DNA of 64,000 nucleotides from Acholeplasmataceae bacterium (lineage in GTDB: Bacteria > Bacillota_I > Bacilli_A > Acholeplasmatales > Acholeplasmataceae): NCBI GenBank assembly GCA_007692425.1, contig RECG01000011.1:21671-85670 (forward strand), written 5' to 3'. The notes under the pieces are model-generated. The model saw only the letters and a list, made by a program, of their open reading frames with translations. It was not told where the DNA came from and ran no database searches. Positions 8,750-18,048 of this stretch are shown one piece after another. The translations under genes were made by a program, and so were the position numbers. How positions within the stretch are numbered: the first letter of the stretch is position 1; the number at the start of each line of letters is the position of its first letter.

Positions 8750-11092
8750 GTGGACAAGAGAATAAGGTCTTTGATCATAATCATGATCACAGTGGTATTG
8801 GTTGTCACCGCAATCGTTGTTTTTTTACTTGGAAGAGGTTCTGGAACCGACATCTATACACTTGCTTTTGACAGCAGAGGTGGTTCAGCCTTGGCACCGA
8901 TGCTCACCGACGGGAAGTCAGCCATTCAAATGCCGGCTGATCCGGTCAAAGAGGGGCACACGTTCCAAGGGTGGTATTTTGATGAGACGTATGATGATCC
9001 TTTTACGGTAGAGACATTGCTCGAGCGGGGACTTGATGGTAATCTGACGATTTATGCAAGGTGGGAAATTCAGCAATTCACCATCGCCTTTGACAGTGCG
9101 GGCGGAACAGCCATCTCTTCAATCACTTACGATTTTGATGCTGCACTTGATGAATATACGGATCCAACAAGAGAGGGATACACATTCTTAGGTTGGAACC
9201 CTGAGCCGCCAGAGACAATGCCAGCACAGGACATCATCCTGATCGCGCTATGGCAGGTCAATCAATATACCATCACCTTTGACAGTTCGGGTGGATCCTT
9301 GATCGAAGCCATCACACAAGAATATGATACGGCAATCCATCCACCCGTCCCGACAAGGACTGGTTATACGTTTGATGGCTGGTCACCCTCTCTGCCTTCA
9401 AGAATGCCTGCGGCTGATATCAGTTTGACGGCAATTTGGAGTATGGCCACCTATGATATCGATTACGAACTCGATGGCGGCATCAACCATGAGGACAATC
9501 CTTCGAGCTACAATATTTTGAGCAACATCATGCTATGGCAACCCGACCTGGCAGGATATACGTTCATCGGTTGGTACGACAATCCTGCATTCGAAGGAGA
9601 TGTCATCGAGGAAATATCAGCAGGACAGACGGGGAACATCACCTTATATGCAAAATGGTCTGTTCACCAATATGAGATTGGTTACATGATGCTCACAGAT
9701 GATTATGATCCAAACAGTGCGATTTCACTCATGCCAGAAGAGACCATCATCCAAGTCTCGTTGAACGGGAGTCATTCCGCTGTGCTGACCTCTTTGGGCC
9801 GCATCTTCACATGGGGGTATAATGCGTTTGGGCAACTGGGTGACGGTACGACTGAACACAGGTACACCCCTATAGAAATCACGAGCCAATTTGGTCTCGT
9901 CATCGATGAAACCATCATCCATGTCGCGTTGGGAGGATTTCATTCCACCGTGCTGACCTCGGCGGGCCGCGTCTTCACATGGGGAAGGAATTCGAGCGGC
10001 CAATTGGGAGATGGAACCACGACAGACCGTCACGCACCGACAGACATCACGCATCAATTTGGTCTTGTAGTAGATGAATCCATCATCCAGATTTCATTGG
10101 GAACCCGTCACTCCGCTGCATCAACCTCTGCAGGCCGCGTCTTCACGTGGGGCAATAATGTGTATTTTGAACTGGGTGACGGCACATGGACCCATCGAAA
10201 TACCCCGACAGATATCACTGCCGGATTTGGATTATCGGGCGGAGAGACAATCATACAGGTATCATTGGGGTTCCGTCATTCTGCCGCACTGACATCGGAG
10301 GGACGAGTCTTCACATGGGGAGATAACGGAGCCGGATCTTTGGGCGACGGCACGAATACAGACAGAATCGTCCCGACAGAGATCACCGCTCATTTCAATC
10401 TCGAGTTGAATGAAATGATCATCCGGATTTCCATGGGAAATGGTCATTCTTCGGCCCTGACATCTGATGGTCGACTATTCATGTGGGGTTATAATCCGTC
10501 CGGACAGCTTGGGATTGGAACAACCACTAACATTAACATCCCGACAGAAGTCGCAGGCCATCTTATCCTGCAAGCAGGCGAGACCTTCATCCAGATATCA
10601 TTGGGAGATTTTCACTCCGCAGCTCTGACCTCAACAGGACGCCTTTTCACCTGGGGATGGAACAACAGTGGCCAACTTGGCAACGGTACGACAACCGATA
10701 ACTTTGCATCGAATCCACTTCCGATCGATATCACAAGCAATCTTGATCTTTTGGGTCACGAGACTGTTGTCCAGGTTGTTTTGGGTGGAAGCCATTCCTC
10801 ATGTCTCACCTCCACAGGTCGTGTCTTTGTCTGGGGATCCAACACATACGGACAAATCGGTGATGGCACCACCACCCATCACACGACACCTTACGCACTT
10901 TTACGGATTCAGTATACGGGAATTCAACAAGATGTCTATGATGTCAATGAAACCATTTTGCTAAACATGCCTGTAAGAGAGGGCTACACATTTGGTGGAT
11001 GGTATGTTGATCCGGCACTCACAGAACTTTTCATGCAGACAACCATGCCGGCAGAAAATATCTTGTTGTATGGATATTGGATCAAAGACTAG
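8750..11092 (+). CDS. Seven-repeat RCC1 propeller protein with InlB repeats
   Basis: A 780-residue surface protein. GTG 8750 is chosen because GGGAG (8737-8741) precedes it by eight bases; the frame opens at TTG 8735. Residues 8-27 are a membrane anchor without a lipobox. Four InlB/Listeria-Bacteroides repeats follow (about 36-106, 108-169, 171-231, 234-304), each ending with a GW...W pattern. Then come seven consecutive RCC1 repeats of about 51-55 residues (HSAALTSxGRVFTWG...GQLGDGTTTDR), enough to close a seven-bladed propeller, and a final InlB repeat (about 716-778). This is a paralogue of the AT-rich lipoprotein at 245-2239, but with a complete propeller. Binding of an extracellular ligand is inference; nothing catalytic is visible. 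Confidence 0.85.
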   Translation: MDKRIRSLIIIMITVVLVVTAIVVFLLGRGSGTDIYTLAFDSRGGSALAPMLTDGKSAIQMPADPVKEGHTFQGWYFDETYDDPFTVETLLERGLDGNLTIYARWEIQQFTIAFDSAGGTAISSITYDFDAALDEYTDPTREGYTFLGWNPEPPETMPAQDIILIALWQVNQYTITFDSSGGSLIEAITQEYDTAIHPPVPTRTGYTFDGWSPSLPSRMPAADISLTAIWSMATYDIDYELDGGINHEDNPSSYNILSNIMLWQPDLAGYTFIGWYDNPAFEGDVIEEISAGQTGNITLYAKWSVHQYEIGYMMLTDDYDPNSAISLMPEETIIQVSLNGSHSAVLTSLGRIFTWGYNAFGQLGDGTTEHRYTPIEITSQFGLVIDETIIHVALGGFHSTVLTSAGRVFTWGRNSSGQLGDGTTTDRHAPTDITHQFGLVVDESIIQISLGTRHSAASTSAGRVFTWGNNVYFELGDGTWTHRNTPTDITAGFGLSGGETIIQVSLGFRHSAALTSEGRVFTWGDNGAGSLGDGTNTDRIVPTEITAHFNLELNEMIIRISMGNGHSSALTSDGRLFMWGYNPSGQLGIGTTTNINIPTEVAGHLILQAGETFIQISLGDFHSAALTSTGRLFTWGWNNSGQLGNGTTTDNFASNPLPIDITSNLDLLGHETVVQVVLGGSHSSCLTSTGRVFVWGSNTYGQIGDGTTTHHTTPYALLRIQYTGIQQDVYDVNETILLNMPVREGYTFGGWYVDPALTELFMQTTMPAENILLYGYWIKD

Positions 11093-11145
11093 CTTGATGA
11101 TTTGAATCTTCTTGGTGATGACATCAGATATCAGCGAGGTTGATG

Positions 11146-12171
11146 ATGAAAGAAAAACAACGGATCGAAGCACTCAGTGACAAAGCGAAAGACATATCAT
11201 TCAGCGGACATATCGTCTTGGCCCGTCAACAAGACATCATCGATGAACTGTGCATGGGTTTCGAGAATCGCGTCACCCAGACACCCATCACCCCGCAAAG
11301 CATCTTCGCCATCGCTTCGGGCACCAAGTTCCTGACCGCTTTAGCAATAGGCCGACTCATCGACCAAGGTCTTTTGAGTCTTGAGACCCGTGCCCAAAGC
11401 ATCGTCGATTTGAAGATGCCTGGTTATCATCGGGACATTCTGATCAAGCACCTCTTGTCACACACATCAGGCATGCCCGATTACCTGGATGAAAGCAAAG
11501 ATGATGAAACAGATGCCTTGAACATCGATAACCGGAAACTATTGACAACCAAAGACTACCTGTCTTATTTTCCTGACCAGCCGATGGATTTTTCGCCAGG
11601 CATGCGGTTCAAATATCATAACGGTGCCTATGTCTATCTGGCCATGATCATCGAGCATCTGACCGGTTCGACTTATCAAGATTACATCAATCAAGTCATG
11701 CTGAAGCCGCTTGGCATCACCCGAAGCGGCATCTTTGCCGCATCAGCCAACTTACCGTCTAAAGTCATAGGCTATCTCGACCAGACCGGACAGGACACCC
11801 ACATCGGACACATTCCGGAAATGGCCGGAGGCGACGGGGGAGCCTATCTGAACGCCTATGATTTCAAGACGGTGGTCGATGCGTTTCTTGACGGACGCAT
11901 CGTCAGCCCCGACATGGCCAGGTCCTTCATGACACCCATGGCGACCGCCAATCAAGAAGCAGGCATCCATTATGGATTGGGCCTGTGGCTGAAAGACACG
12001 CAAAAGGGCCTCGTGCCCTATGTCGAAGGCGGTGATGCGGGTGTCTCGTTCAAATGTGTGTTTCACCCGGATCAACGCGATTATTTCTGGATGGTATCCA
12101 ACACCGGTGACGGTGTCTGGAAACTGGTGGACATCTTCGATCAGATTGCCTTTCAAGACACAAAAAAATGA
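11146..12171 (+). CDS. Beta-lactamase-fold serine hydrolase
   Basis: A protein of about 341 residues of the class C beta-lactamase/penicillin-binding-protein-like family (PF00144), which includes esterases, D-peptidases and amidases. The SxxK motif is SGTK near residue 59 (IFAIASGTKFLTALA), and the tyrosine motif is YHN in FKYHNGAYVYLAMIIEHLTG. There is no signal peptide or membrane segment, so it should act in the cytoplasm. ATG 11146 lies behind GCGAGG (11134-11139); TTG 11140 and ATG 11143 are alternatives. It follows the RCC1 gene by about 50 bases without a terminator and may share its transcript. The substrate cannot be told. It is distinct from the AmiE-like paralogue at 58027. Confidence 0.8.
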   Translation: MKEKQRIEALSDKAKDISFSGHIVLARQQDIIDELCMGFENRVTQTPITPQSIFAIASGTKFLTALAIGRLIDQGLLSLETRAQSIVDLKMPGYHRDILIKHLLSHTSGMPDYLDESKDDETDALNIDNRKLLTTKDYLSYFPDQPMDFSPGMRFKYHNGAYVYLAMIIEHLTGSTYQDYINQVMLKPLGITRSGIFAASANLPSKVIGYLDQTGQDTHIGHIPEMAGGDGGAYLNAYDFKTVVDAFLDGRIVSPDMARSFMTPMATANQEAGIHYGLGLWLKDTQKGLVPYVEGGDAGVSFKCVFHPDQRDYFWMVSNTGDGVWKLVDIFDQIAFQDTKK

Positions 12172-12190
12172 CACGGTGATGTGTCATTTT
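12165..12190. terminator. Bidirectional terminator overlapping two stop codons
   Basis: AATGACAC and GTGTCATT flank GGTGAT, with A-runs on the left and T-runs on the right, so the hairpin works in both directions. The TGA of the upstream + gene (12169-12171) and the TGA of the convergent minus gene (12184-12186) both lie inside the stem. Confidence 0.8.
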
Positions 12191-12624
12191 TCATTGATAG
12201 TCAAGAAGAAGGCCTTCAAACTTTCTTTGGCGCGATCAGACAAGGGCCTTGATTTCCTGGTGTGGCCATCCATTTGCACAATAACGGATGTCGCCACGGC
12301 CACCAGCCTGTCTTCTTGATAAATGCCTTGGGCGAAGCCGATCGAACTGTTGCCGATGCGGGTGACACCCGTACCGATCTCGACCCTGCCGGGCCACGTG
12401 ACCTCCGCGACCATCTCCATTTCAATCCTGATAATCACGAAAAAGCAGTCATCATCAGCCAGGTTACGGTCGGGATGATACATCATTTCAAGCCGGCCCG
12501 TTTCGATGAAGGTCGAGAACACGGCATTGTTGACGTGTCCTTGGCGATCCGTGTCGCGATATCTGATCTTGTCGAAGGTCTTGAAGGGGTAATCTTTCAA
12601 TGAGAGAAGTTTATAAGTTTCCAT
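12184..12624 (-). CDS. Hot-dog fold acyl-CoA thioesterase (YbgC/FadM-like)
   Basis: A 146-residue cytoplasmic protein of the 4HBT family. The signature RYRDTDRQGHVNNAVF (about residues 21-36) carries the catalytic Asp and the GHVNN turn typical of YbgC/FadM-type acyl-CoA thioesterases, and FIETGRLEMM follows as in the family. Length is normal. The likely reaction is hydrolysis of an acyl-CoA to free acid and CoA; the acyl chain is unknown. It is monocistronic, convergent with the serine hydrolase through a shared terminator and divergent from chrA. No clear Shine-Dalgarno lies just before ATG 12624; AAAGGAG is found some 30 bases upstream but out of frame. Confidence 0.85.
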   Translation of the reverse strand: METYKLLSLKDYPFKTFDKIRYRDTDRQGHVNNAVFSTFIETGRLEMMYHPDRNLADDDCFFVIIRIEMEMVAEVTWPGRVEIGTGVTRIGNSSIGFAQGIYQEDRLVAVATSVIVQMDGHTRKSRPLSDRAKESLKAFFLTINEK

Positions 12625-12817
12625 GCGTTGTATTGATGGTCTGAGCCATCATGCTCCTTTCCAAGCCTCTACCATGATGATAACACAAAAGCAAATATGA
12701 TGCGATAGATGCATGTCATGTATGAAACATGTGAAAGAACATGTCTGGTATTGTTCATTCGGTCATGAACACAAAAATGCGACATGCATTGAAATGAATT
12801 TGATCCGATCAATCGGT

Positions 12818-12823
12818 TATAAT
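12818..12823 (+). promoter_or_regulatory. Probable -10 box of chrA
   Basis: A perfect TATAAT 30 bases upstream of the chrA start. The sequence 17 bases upstream (TGAATT) is a poor -35. Confidence 0.45.
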
Positions 12824-12852
12824 GGGTGTGACACCACCTGCAAGGAGAAAGG

Positions 12853-14049
12853 GTGATCCTGCTGATGCAAGATGTATATCCCAAGGTTCATCGTCTATCA
12901 TTTTTAAAAGATGTCTTGATTTGCTCGCTCGGCGCTTATGGTGGCCCTGAAGCCCATTACGGCGTTTTTACCGACCAGATGGTGGTCAAAAAACAATATC
13001 TGACAGAAGAAGAACTCGTTGAACTGATCGCCCTGACAGGCGTCCTTCCCGGACCAAGCAGCACCCAGACCATCATCGCCATCGGCTACAAAATCGGCGG
13101 ACCCGTGCTGGCCATCCTGACATTTTTGGTATGGGCAATGCCGGCCATCCTCATCATGACCGCATTGTCTTTCATGTATGTGTTCTTGAGCCGGATCAAT
13201 CTTGACGCGGACGGCCTTCGCTATATCGCACCGATGGCGGTCGGTTTCATTGCGGTCGCCGCCTTCCGGATTGGCAGGAAGGTCATCAAAAACACGATGA
13301 CCGCCCTGCTCTTTGTCTTAGGGGCGGTGGTGACATATCTGATCCGGTCGGCATGGGTCTTTCCGGTGGTGTTACTGGCCGGTGGCGTGATTGCGGTCCT
13401 CTCAACCAAGGAAAAGCAGTTATGGCAACGCAGCCGCATCCGTCCGTCATGGTTGTATCTCGCCTTGTTTGCCGGCATCGCCATCGGTACGATCCTGCTT
13501 GTCCAATGGTTTGATCATCGTTTGCTGACGCTCTTTGACCGGTTCTACCGCTTCGGTTATCTTGTCATCGGTGGCGGACAGGTCGTCATTCCTTATATGT
13601 ACACGGACCTTGTCCATGTGCAGGGATACATGACCACCCAGGAGTTCCTGACCGGGTTTGGCATCGTCCAGGGTATTCCAGGACCGATGTTCAGTTTCAG
13701 TGCCTACGCAGGAGGGCTTGCATCCCGCAGCGGTGGCGTCCTCATGCAAATTCTTGGTGCATTGGCAGCTGCCACAGGCATCTTTTTACCCGGCATTCTC
13801 CTCATTTTTTTCGTTTATCCCATCTGGGAAAGCCTCAAACAGATCAAGGGCATCAGGGTTTCTCTTTCCGGTATCACGGCCGTTGCCGGCGGTTTGATCG
13901 CGATTGCCGCTGTCATCTTGATGACGGCCAGCGGCTTTTCTTTTGATAATATCCTGGTCCTGCTGGTCACCGTGGGGTTGTTGGTGACGAAAAAAATCCC
14001 CGCGCCGTTCATCGTCTTGTTGACGCTGCTGGCCGGATTCCTGCTTTAG
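12853..14049 (+). CDS. chrA: Chromate transporter family protein, two-domain ChrA
   Basis: A 398-residue polytopic membrane protein with two CHR domains. The first carries SLGAYGGPEAHYGVF and TGVLPGPSSTQ (about 27-76); the second carries VIGGGQVVIPYMYTDLV and GIVQGIPGPMFSFSAYAGG (about 240-300). Both halves show the expected run of membrane helices, and the length is usual for long-chain CHR proteins. Family members include proton-coupled chromate exporters, but many homologues have other or unknown anion substrates, so the substrate should not be assumed. GTG 12853 follows AAGGAG (12842-12847) at good distance; ATG 12865 is the alternative. It is monocistronic, with its own promoter and a strong terminator. 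Confidence 0.88.
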   Translation: MILLMQDVYPKVHRLSFLKDVLICSLGAYGGPEAHYGVFTDQMVVKKQYLTEEELVELIALTGVLPGPSSTQTIIAIGYKIGGPVLAILTFLVWAMPAILIMTALSFMYVFLSRINLDADGLRYIAPMAVGFIAVAAFRIGRKVIKNTMTALLFVLGAVVTYLIRSAWVFPVVLLAGGVIAVLSTKEKQLWQRSRIRPSWLYLALFAGIAIGTILLVQWFDHRLLTLFDRFYRFGYLVIGGGQVVIPYMYTDLVHVQGYMTTQEFLTGFGIVQGIPGPMFSFSAYAGGLASRSGGVLMQILGALAAATGIFLPGILLIFFVYPIWESLKQIKGIRVSLSGITAVAGGLIAIAAVILMTASGFSFDNILVLLVTVGLLVTKKIPAPFIVLLTLLAGFLL

Positions 14050-14063
14050 CGGGATGAATGATC

Positions 14064-14112
14064 AAAGGGCATTCGGATAACCATGACCACCACGGTTCCG
14101 TCATGCCCTTTT
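14064..14112 (+). terminator. Intrinsic terminator of chrA
   Basis: AAAGGGCAT (14064-14072) pairs with ATGCCCTTT (14103-14111), with an inner CGGA/TCCG plus ACC/GGT extension, and ends in a T-run. Confidence 0.8.
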
Positions 14113-14164
14113 ATTGATACGAATGATCGAATGTGCTGTGATGTTGACAGGGTGCCAGATGTCG

Positions 14165-16102
14165 TCAAGCCACCTTGCGTTTGTTGTTTCTAGAATCTTC
14201 GATACGTCGATAAATGGCCCTGATGATATTGCGATATAAATCGTCTCCAAGGATGTGGTCTTCGATGCGATAATCAACATTCGGGTTGTCGTTGACCTCG
14301 ATGACATAGACATCCTTGCCAAAGACTTTCAAATCGACACCGTAAAAACCGTCACCCATGGCTTTGGAGGCGCGAATGGCATGATCAATGATTTCAGCGG
14401 GGACATCCTCGATCCGAAAACTGTCAACCAGGCCTGTCTGGTCTTTTTTGTTTTTGGACTGCCAATTGATGATCTGCCAATGGTTTTTGGCCATGTGATA
14501 CTTGCAGGCGAACAAAGGAACCCCGTCCAAGACGCCGATCCGCCAGTCATAATCGCTTGGGATATAGGCTTGGGCGACGACCAGCTCGGACATGCTGAAA
14601 AGGTAATCCAGTTTTTCTTGCAACAATTCGCGGGTGCCGACCTTGAAGACGCCCAGTGAAAAAGCACTGTCTGGTTGCTTGAGGATGATCGGCATGCCTA
14701 GTGTGTTGATCAAATCATCAAGCTTGCTTTTCCGGCTGACAATACACGTCTTGGGGATGCTGATGCCGGATTTGCGCATGCTTTCAGTCAAGAAGAGCTT
14801 GTTCGAGCACTTGAGGATCGACCAGGGATCATCGATCACGATCAACCCCTCGGAATAGGCATAGCGCGAGAACTGGTAGGTGTAGTCATTGACATTGGTG
14901 GTCGCCCGGATGAAAAGCGCATCGAACTCGTTGATCCGGTGATAGTCGTCCTTCGTGATGAATTCCGTGAAAAAGCCCATCCGGTCGGCGGCAATCTTGA
15001 ACTTGGTCAAGGCAATCTTATCGGACGGCGGATTGACTTCATCGGGATCGATCAAAATGGCCAGATCATATTGGTAATCCTTGAAGCGCGAGACATTGAA
15101 GCGCTTTTGCTTGAAATATTGGATGGCGGAAGTCTTGACAAACGCATCGGCCTCCACTTCGGAAATGGGAATGGGCTGCACTTTTTCAATCTTCCAAGTC
15201 CGGCTCTTGACAAACGTGAAGACCAGAAAAGGTGATTCAAACAACTGGTTAAGCGCCCGGATCAGTTTCTGGTATTTCTTGAATGGCGTATGACCGAAGA
15301 ATGAGACAAGTTCGATACTATCGGACTTGAGGTTGCGTAAAGCCGTTTGAATGAGATGGGTGGCTTCATCACCGATGGATCCGATGATCAACCGGTCAGA
15401 GAAATCATTGATGGTCGCGACATTGGGGACGACACGCTGCAACCTGGCGGATGCCAGCAACGAGACATAATAACCAAGAGATTGATAATCATACGATGCG
15501 CACAAATTAAAGATACGCACGCTTCTCATGCGTTGGAATCGTTCATCGTTAATATAAGTCTCGGCATCGATCAAGTGGATGTCATCAATCGTCTTGAGCC
15601 AGGGCAGGTCGAGATCGGTGACCACCCAGTTGACCATCGCCCGCCTTTTGGCAGGCATATCAACCTCAAAATCAAACGACATCCGGTAAGCGGGAAGGGC
15701 AGGGCCATAATAATCCTTGAGTTCCTTGACCACCTTGAAACCGAACGACTCATAAAAACGCAACAAATCATGGTTGGTGGCATCCGCCTCCAAGGTAATC
15801 CTGCTGAATCCTTGTGTCTTGGAGACACCCAGCATGTGATTCATCAAGGTTTTACCGATACCTTGGCTACGGTAATGTTCAAGCACGGCGATGGAATAAA
15901 GCCGATGGGTGTTTTGATAGCGGAACAAGATGGCATAAGCGACCGGCAGACCGTCAGACTCCACTAAAAACACATCCTGATTTTTCGTTTTCAAACTGTG
16001 TTTGAGCGACTCAAAGGACATGCGTCTGACTTTGTCAAAACTGGCTTTTTCGATTTCCCACAGGGTATTCAAATCTTCAGGTGTGGCGGGTCTGATCAGC
16101 AT
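14165..16102 (-). CDS. GNAT acetyltransferase / RLAN / ATP-grasp (RimK-like) fusion
   Basis: A 645-residue cytoplasmic fusion. Residues 1-145 are a GNAT N-acetyltransferase, with the acetyl-CoA motif HYRSQGIGKTLMNHM near residue 76-90. Residues about 155-335 match the RimK-like ATP-grasp N-terminal domain. Residues about 350-630 are an ATP-grasp ligase of the RimK type, with MPIILKQPDSAFSLGVFKV for ATP binding and VIEVNDNPNVD near residue 605 for metal binding. ATP-grasp enzymes of this type join a carboxylate to an amine, often adding amino acids to a peptide or protein. The GNAT domain may acetylate or otherwise cap the product. The substrate is unknown. It is monocistronic and divergent from the GPH transporter. 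Confidence 0.85.
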   Translation of the reverse strand: MLIRPATPEDLNTLWEIEKASFDKVRRMSFESLKHSLKTKNQDVFLVESDGLPVAYAILFRYQNTHRLYSIAVLEHYRSQGIGKTLMNHMLGVSKTQGFSRITLEADATNHDLLRFYESFGFKVVKELKDYYGPALPAYRMSFDFEVDMPAKRRAMVNWVVTDLDLPWLKTIDDIHLIDAETYINDERFQRMRSVRIFNLCASYDYQSLGYYVSLLASARLQRVVPNVATINDFSDRLIIGSIGDEATHLIQTALRNLKSDSIELVSFFGHTPFKKYQKLIRALNQLFESPFLVFTFVKSRTWKIEKVQPIPISEVEADAFVKTSAIQYFKQKRFNVSRFKDYQYDLAILIDPDEVNPPSDKIALTKFKIAADRMGFFTEFITKDDYHRINEFDALFIRATTNVNDYTYQFSRYAYSEGLIVIDDPWSILKCSNKLFLTESMRKSGISIPKTCIVSRKSKLDDLINTLGMPIILKQPDSAFSLGVFKVGTRELLQEKLDYLFSMSELVVAQAYIPSDYDWRIGVLDGVPLFACKYHMAKNHWQIINWQSKNKKDQTGLVDSFRIEDVPAEIIDHAIRASKAMGDGFYGVDLKVFGKDVYVIEVNDNPNVDYRIEDHILGDDLYRNIIRAIYRRIEDSRNNKRKVA

Positions 16103-16131
16103 GGTTGTTGTTCACGTCTCCATTCACTCTC

Positions 16132-16162
16132 ATCATAACATATTGTTATGAAAAAATGACAA
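16132..16162 (-). promoter_or_regulatory. Promoter of the ATP-grasp fusion gene with palindrome
   Basis: On the minus strand, TTGTCA (16157-16162) and TATGAT (16132-16137, with an extended -10 TG) are 19 bases apart. A perfect inverted repeat, CATAACA-TAT-TGTTATG (16134-16150), covers the -10 and is a candidate operator. Confidence 0.45.
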
Positions 16163-16254
16163 AAGCATCCAACAATTCGCGCTGTGCTCTTTGTCTGTCA
16201 TCTTCCATGGAGACATCGTGCTTCACAAGGTTTTTATTCTTGCTGGCAAAACGG

Positions 16255-16282
16255 GTTTGATTCAAACAAAAAATGGTATAAT
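16255..16282 (+). promoter_or_regulatory. Promoter of the GPH transporter with perfect palindrome
   Basis: TGGTATAAT (16274-16282) is an extended -10. Just upstream, GTTTGATTCAAAC (16255-16267) is a perfect 13-base inverted repeat at the -35 position. A repressor bound there would block transcription; the regulator is not identified. Confidence 0.55.
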
Positions 16283-16366
16283 GACAAAAAACAAGTGATG
16301 CAATCAAATCGTTATCAATCGTGTTTTTACATGAACAAAACTTCCGAAGAAAGGTAAAAAAAACAC

Positions 16367-17833
16367 ATGACAGAAATAGTCGACAAACGCACCAAATACA
16401 TCTATTCGATGACCGGCATCGGCCGCGACATGATGTATGCGCTCTACGCCAATTTCCTGCTCGTTTTCTTGACCGACGGCATCGGTGTCAGCAACACCAC
16501 GCTCATCTCGGTCGGTGTCATCATCGCCATCGCCCGCGTCTGGGATGCCATCAACGACCCGATCATGGGCATGATCATCGACAACACGAAGTCGAGACAC
16601 GGCAAGTTCAAACCTTGGATTTTGTTTGGTGCCTTGCTCTCGGCAATCTTTTTCTATCTCTTGTTCCAGGATTTCGGTTTGTCAGGCACGGCGTTTTTGG
16701 TCGTCTTCGGCCTGCTTTATGTGCTTTCCGGCATGGCCTTCACCATGAATGACATCGCCTATTGGTCACTCTATCCAAGTCTGACATCAAACCCGCAAGA
16801 ACGGGAATCCATCGGTTCGCTTGCCAGAATCTTCGCCAGTCTGGGCATGTTCATCGTCATCGCGGCCGTACCGATTGTTTATCAGAACATGTTCGGGACA
16901 CCGCGCAACGCCTTTTCGATCATCGCCCTGGTCGTTTGTCTGGTCTATGTCTTATCCCAAATCATCCTTTTCATCTTTTTGAAACAACCTCGCAACAAAC
17001 TGACCGATGTCAGACAAGAAAAGACCACGTTGAAAGCCATGTTCAACATCATCAGGAAAAACGATCAGCTGGTGGTCATCATCATCGCCATTCTCCTTTT
17101 CAATATCGGCTATTTTGTCACCACGGCCTTGGGCATCTACTTTTTCAACTACGATTTCAACAAGTATGGCGGGGGCGAGTTCACCATGTTCATGGGTGTG
17201 CTGGCGGTCAGCCAGCTGACCGCTTTGATGATCTTCCCGGCCTTGATGAAGAAAATCTCCCGCAAGAAACTGTTCACCATCGCCATCCTGATGATTGCCA
17301 CAGGTTATGCCTTGTTCATTTCAGCAGGTTACGTGTTGCCGATGAACATGCTGGTCATCGGCTTTGCCGGACTCATCCTATTTTCCGGACAAGGATTCAT
17401 CCAGGTCCTGGTGCTTGTCATGTTGGCCGACACGATTGAATACGGCCATTGGAAACTGGGTACGCGAAACGAGTCCGTCGTCTTCGCCATCAACCCCTTT
17501 GTCGTCAAAATGGCGACGGCCTTCCAGACCATCATCGTTTCTGTTACGCTCGCCGTCTCCGGTTTGAACAATCAGGTCATCAACCCTTTGACCCATTACA
17601 TCGATACAATCCAGCACCTGCCCCAGGAACAACGCACAACCTTGATCCGCGCTTTCATCGATGCCAACACGACAACCGGCATGTTGCTCATCTTGAGATT
17701 GTCGATGATCGTCCTGCCGTTATTGCTCATATTATGTTCATATCTGGTCTATTACTACAAGTTCAAGATCGATGACAAGTTTTACAAACAAATCACCAGT
17801 GATCTGGCAGCAAAGGTCGCACCTTCAGAATAG
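16367..17833 (+). CDS. GPH-family (MelB-like) sugar:cation symporter
   Basis: A 488-residue polytopic membrane protein of the glycoside-pentoside-hexuronide family. Twelve hydrophobic segments are expected, and characteristic sequences are DGIGVSNTTLISVGVIIAIARVWDAINDPIMGMIIDNTKSRHGKFKPW (residues about 37-84, with the conserved Asp and ARxxDAxxDPxxG pattern) and ADTIEYGHWKLGTRNES in the second half. Family members import sugars or glycosides with Na+ or H+. The substrate cannot be read from sequence, and no catabolic gene is adjacent. It is transcribed alone from a promoter overlapped by a palindrome. The start lies behind GAAAGG at good spacing. Confidence 0.88.
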   Translation: MTEIVDKRTKYIYSMTGIGRDMMYALYANFLLVFLTDGIGVSNTTLISVGVIIAIARVWDAINDPIMGMIIDNTKSRHGKFKPWILFGALLSAIFFYLLFQDFGLSGTAFLVVFGLLYVLSGMAFTMNDIAYWSLYPSLTSNPQERESIGSLARIFASLGMFIVIAAVPIVYQNMFGTPRNAFSIIALVVCLVYVLSQIILFIFLKQPRNKLTDVRQEKTTLKAMFNIIRKNDQLVVIIIAILLFNIGYFVTTALGIYFFNYDFNKYGGGEFTMFMGVLAVSQLTALMIFPALMKKISRKKLFTIAILMIATGYALFISAGYVLPMNMLVIGFAGLILFSGQGFIQVLVLVMLADTIEYGHWKLGTRNESVVFAINPFVVKMATAFQTIIVSVTLAVSGLNNQVINPLTHYIDTIQHLPQEQRTTLIRAFIDANTTTGMLLILRLSMIVLPLLLILCSYLVYYYKFKIDDKFYKQITSDLAAKVAPSE

Positions 17834-17911
17834 GGCATATCCCTTTATGCTTGTCTGATGACGATTTTCCTGATTCATCTTCCAGACCATCTAGTCATAT
17901 GAATCAAACCA

Positions 17912-17920
17912 TGTTACAAT
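17912..17920 (+). promoter_or_regulatory. Extended -10 promoter of the BspA-like lipoprotein
   Basis: TGTTACAAT (TGn plus TACAAT) lies about 130 bases upstream of the lipoprotein start, with no clear -35. Confidence 0.5.
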
Positions 17921-18048
17921 AAAGACAAACCAAATTCGACCGGAACGATGCCAATCATGTTCATCAACGATGCATCATCACATGCAGCCGATTGATCAAC
18001 CAGAGTCCGGGGATGATTCCAGGTCGCCTCTCAAAGGAGAAATCAATC

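Noticed and set aside
12853..14049. Chromate resistance as a firm function for the ChrA-like protein
   Set aside because: CHR-family membership is clear, but substrates vary and no chromate-linked genes are nearby.
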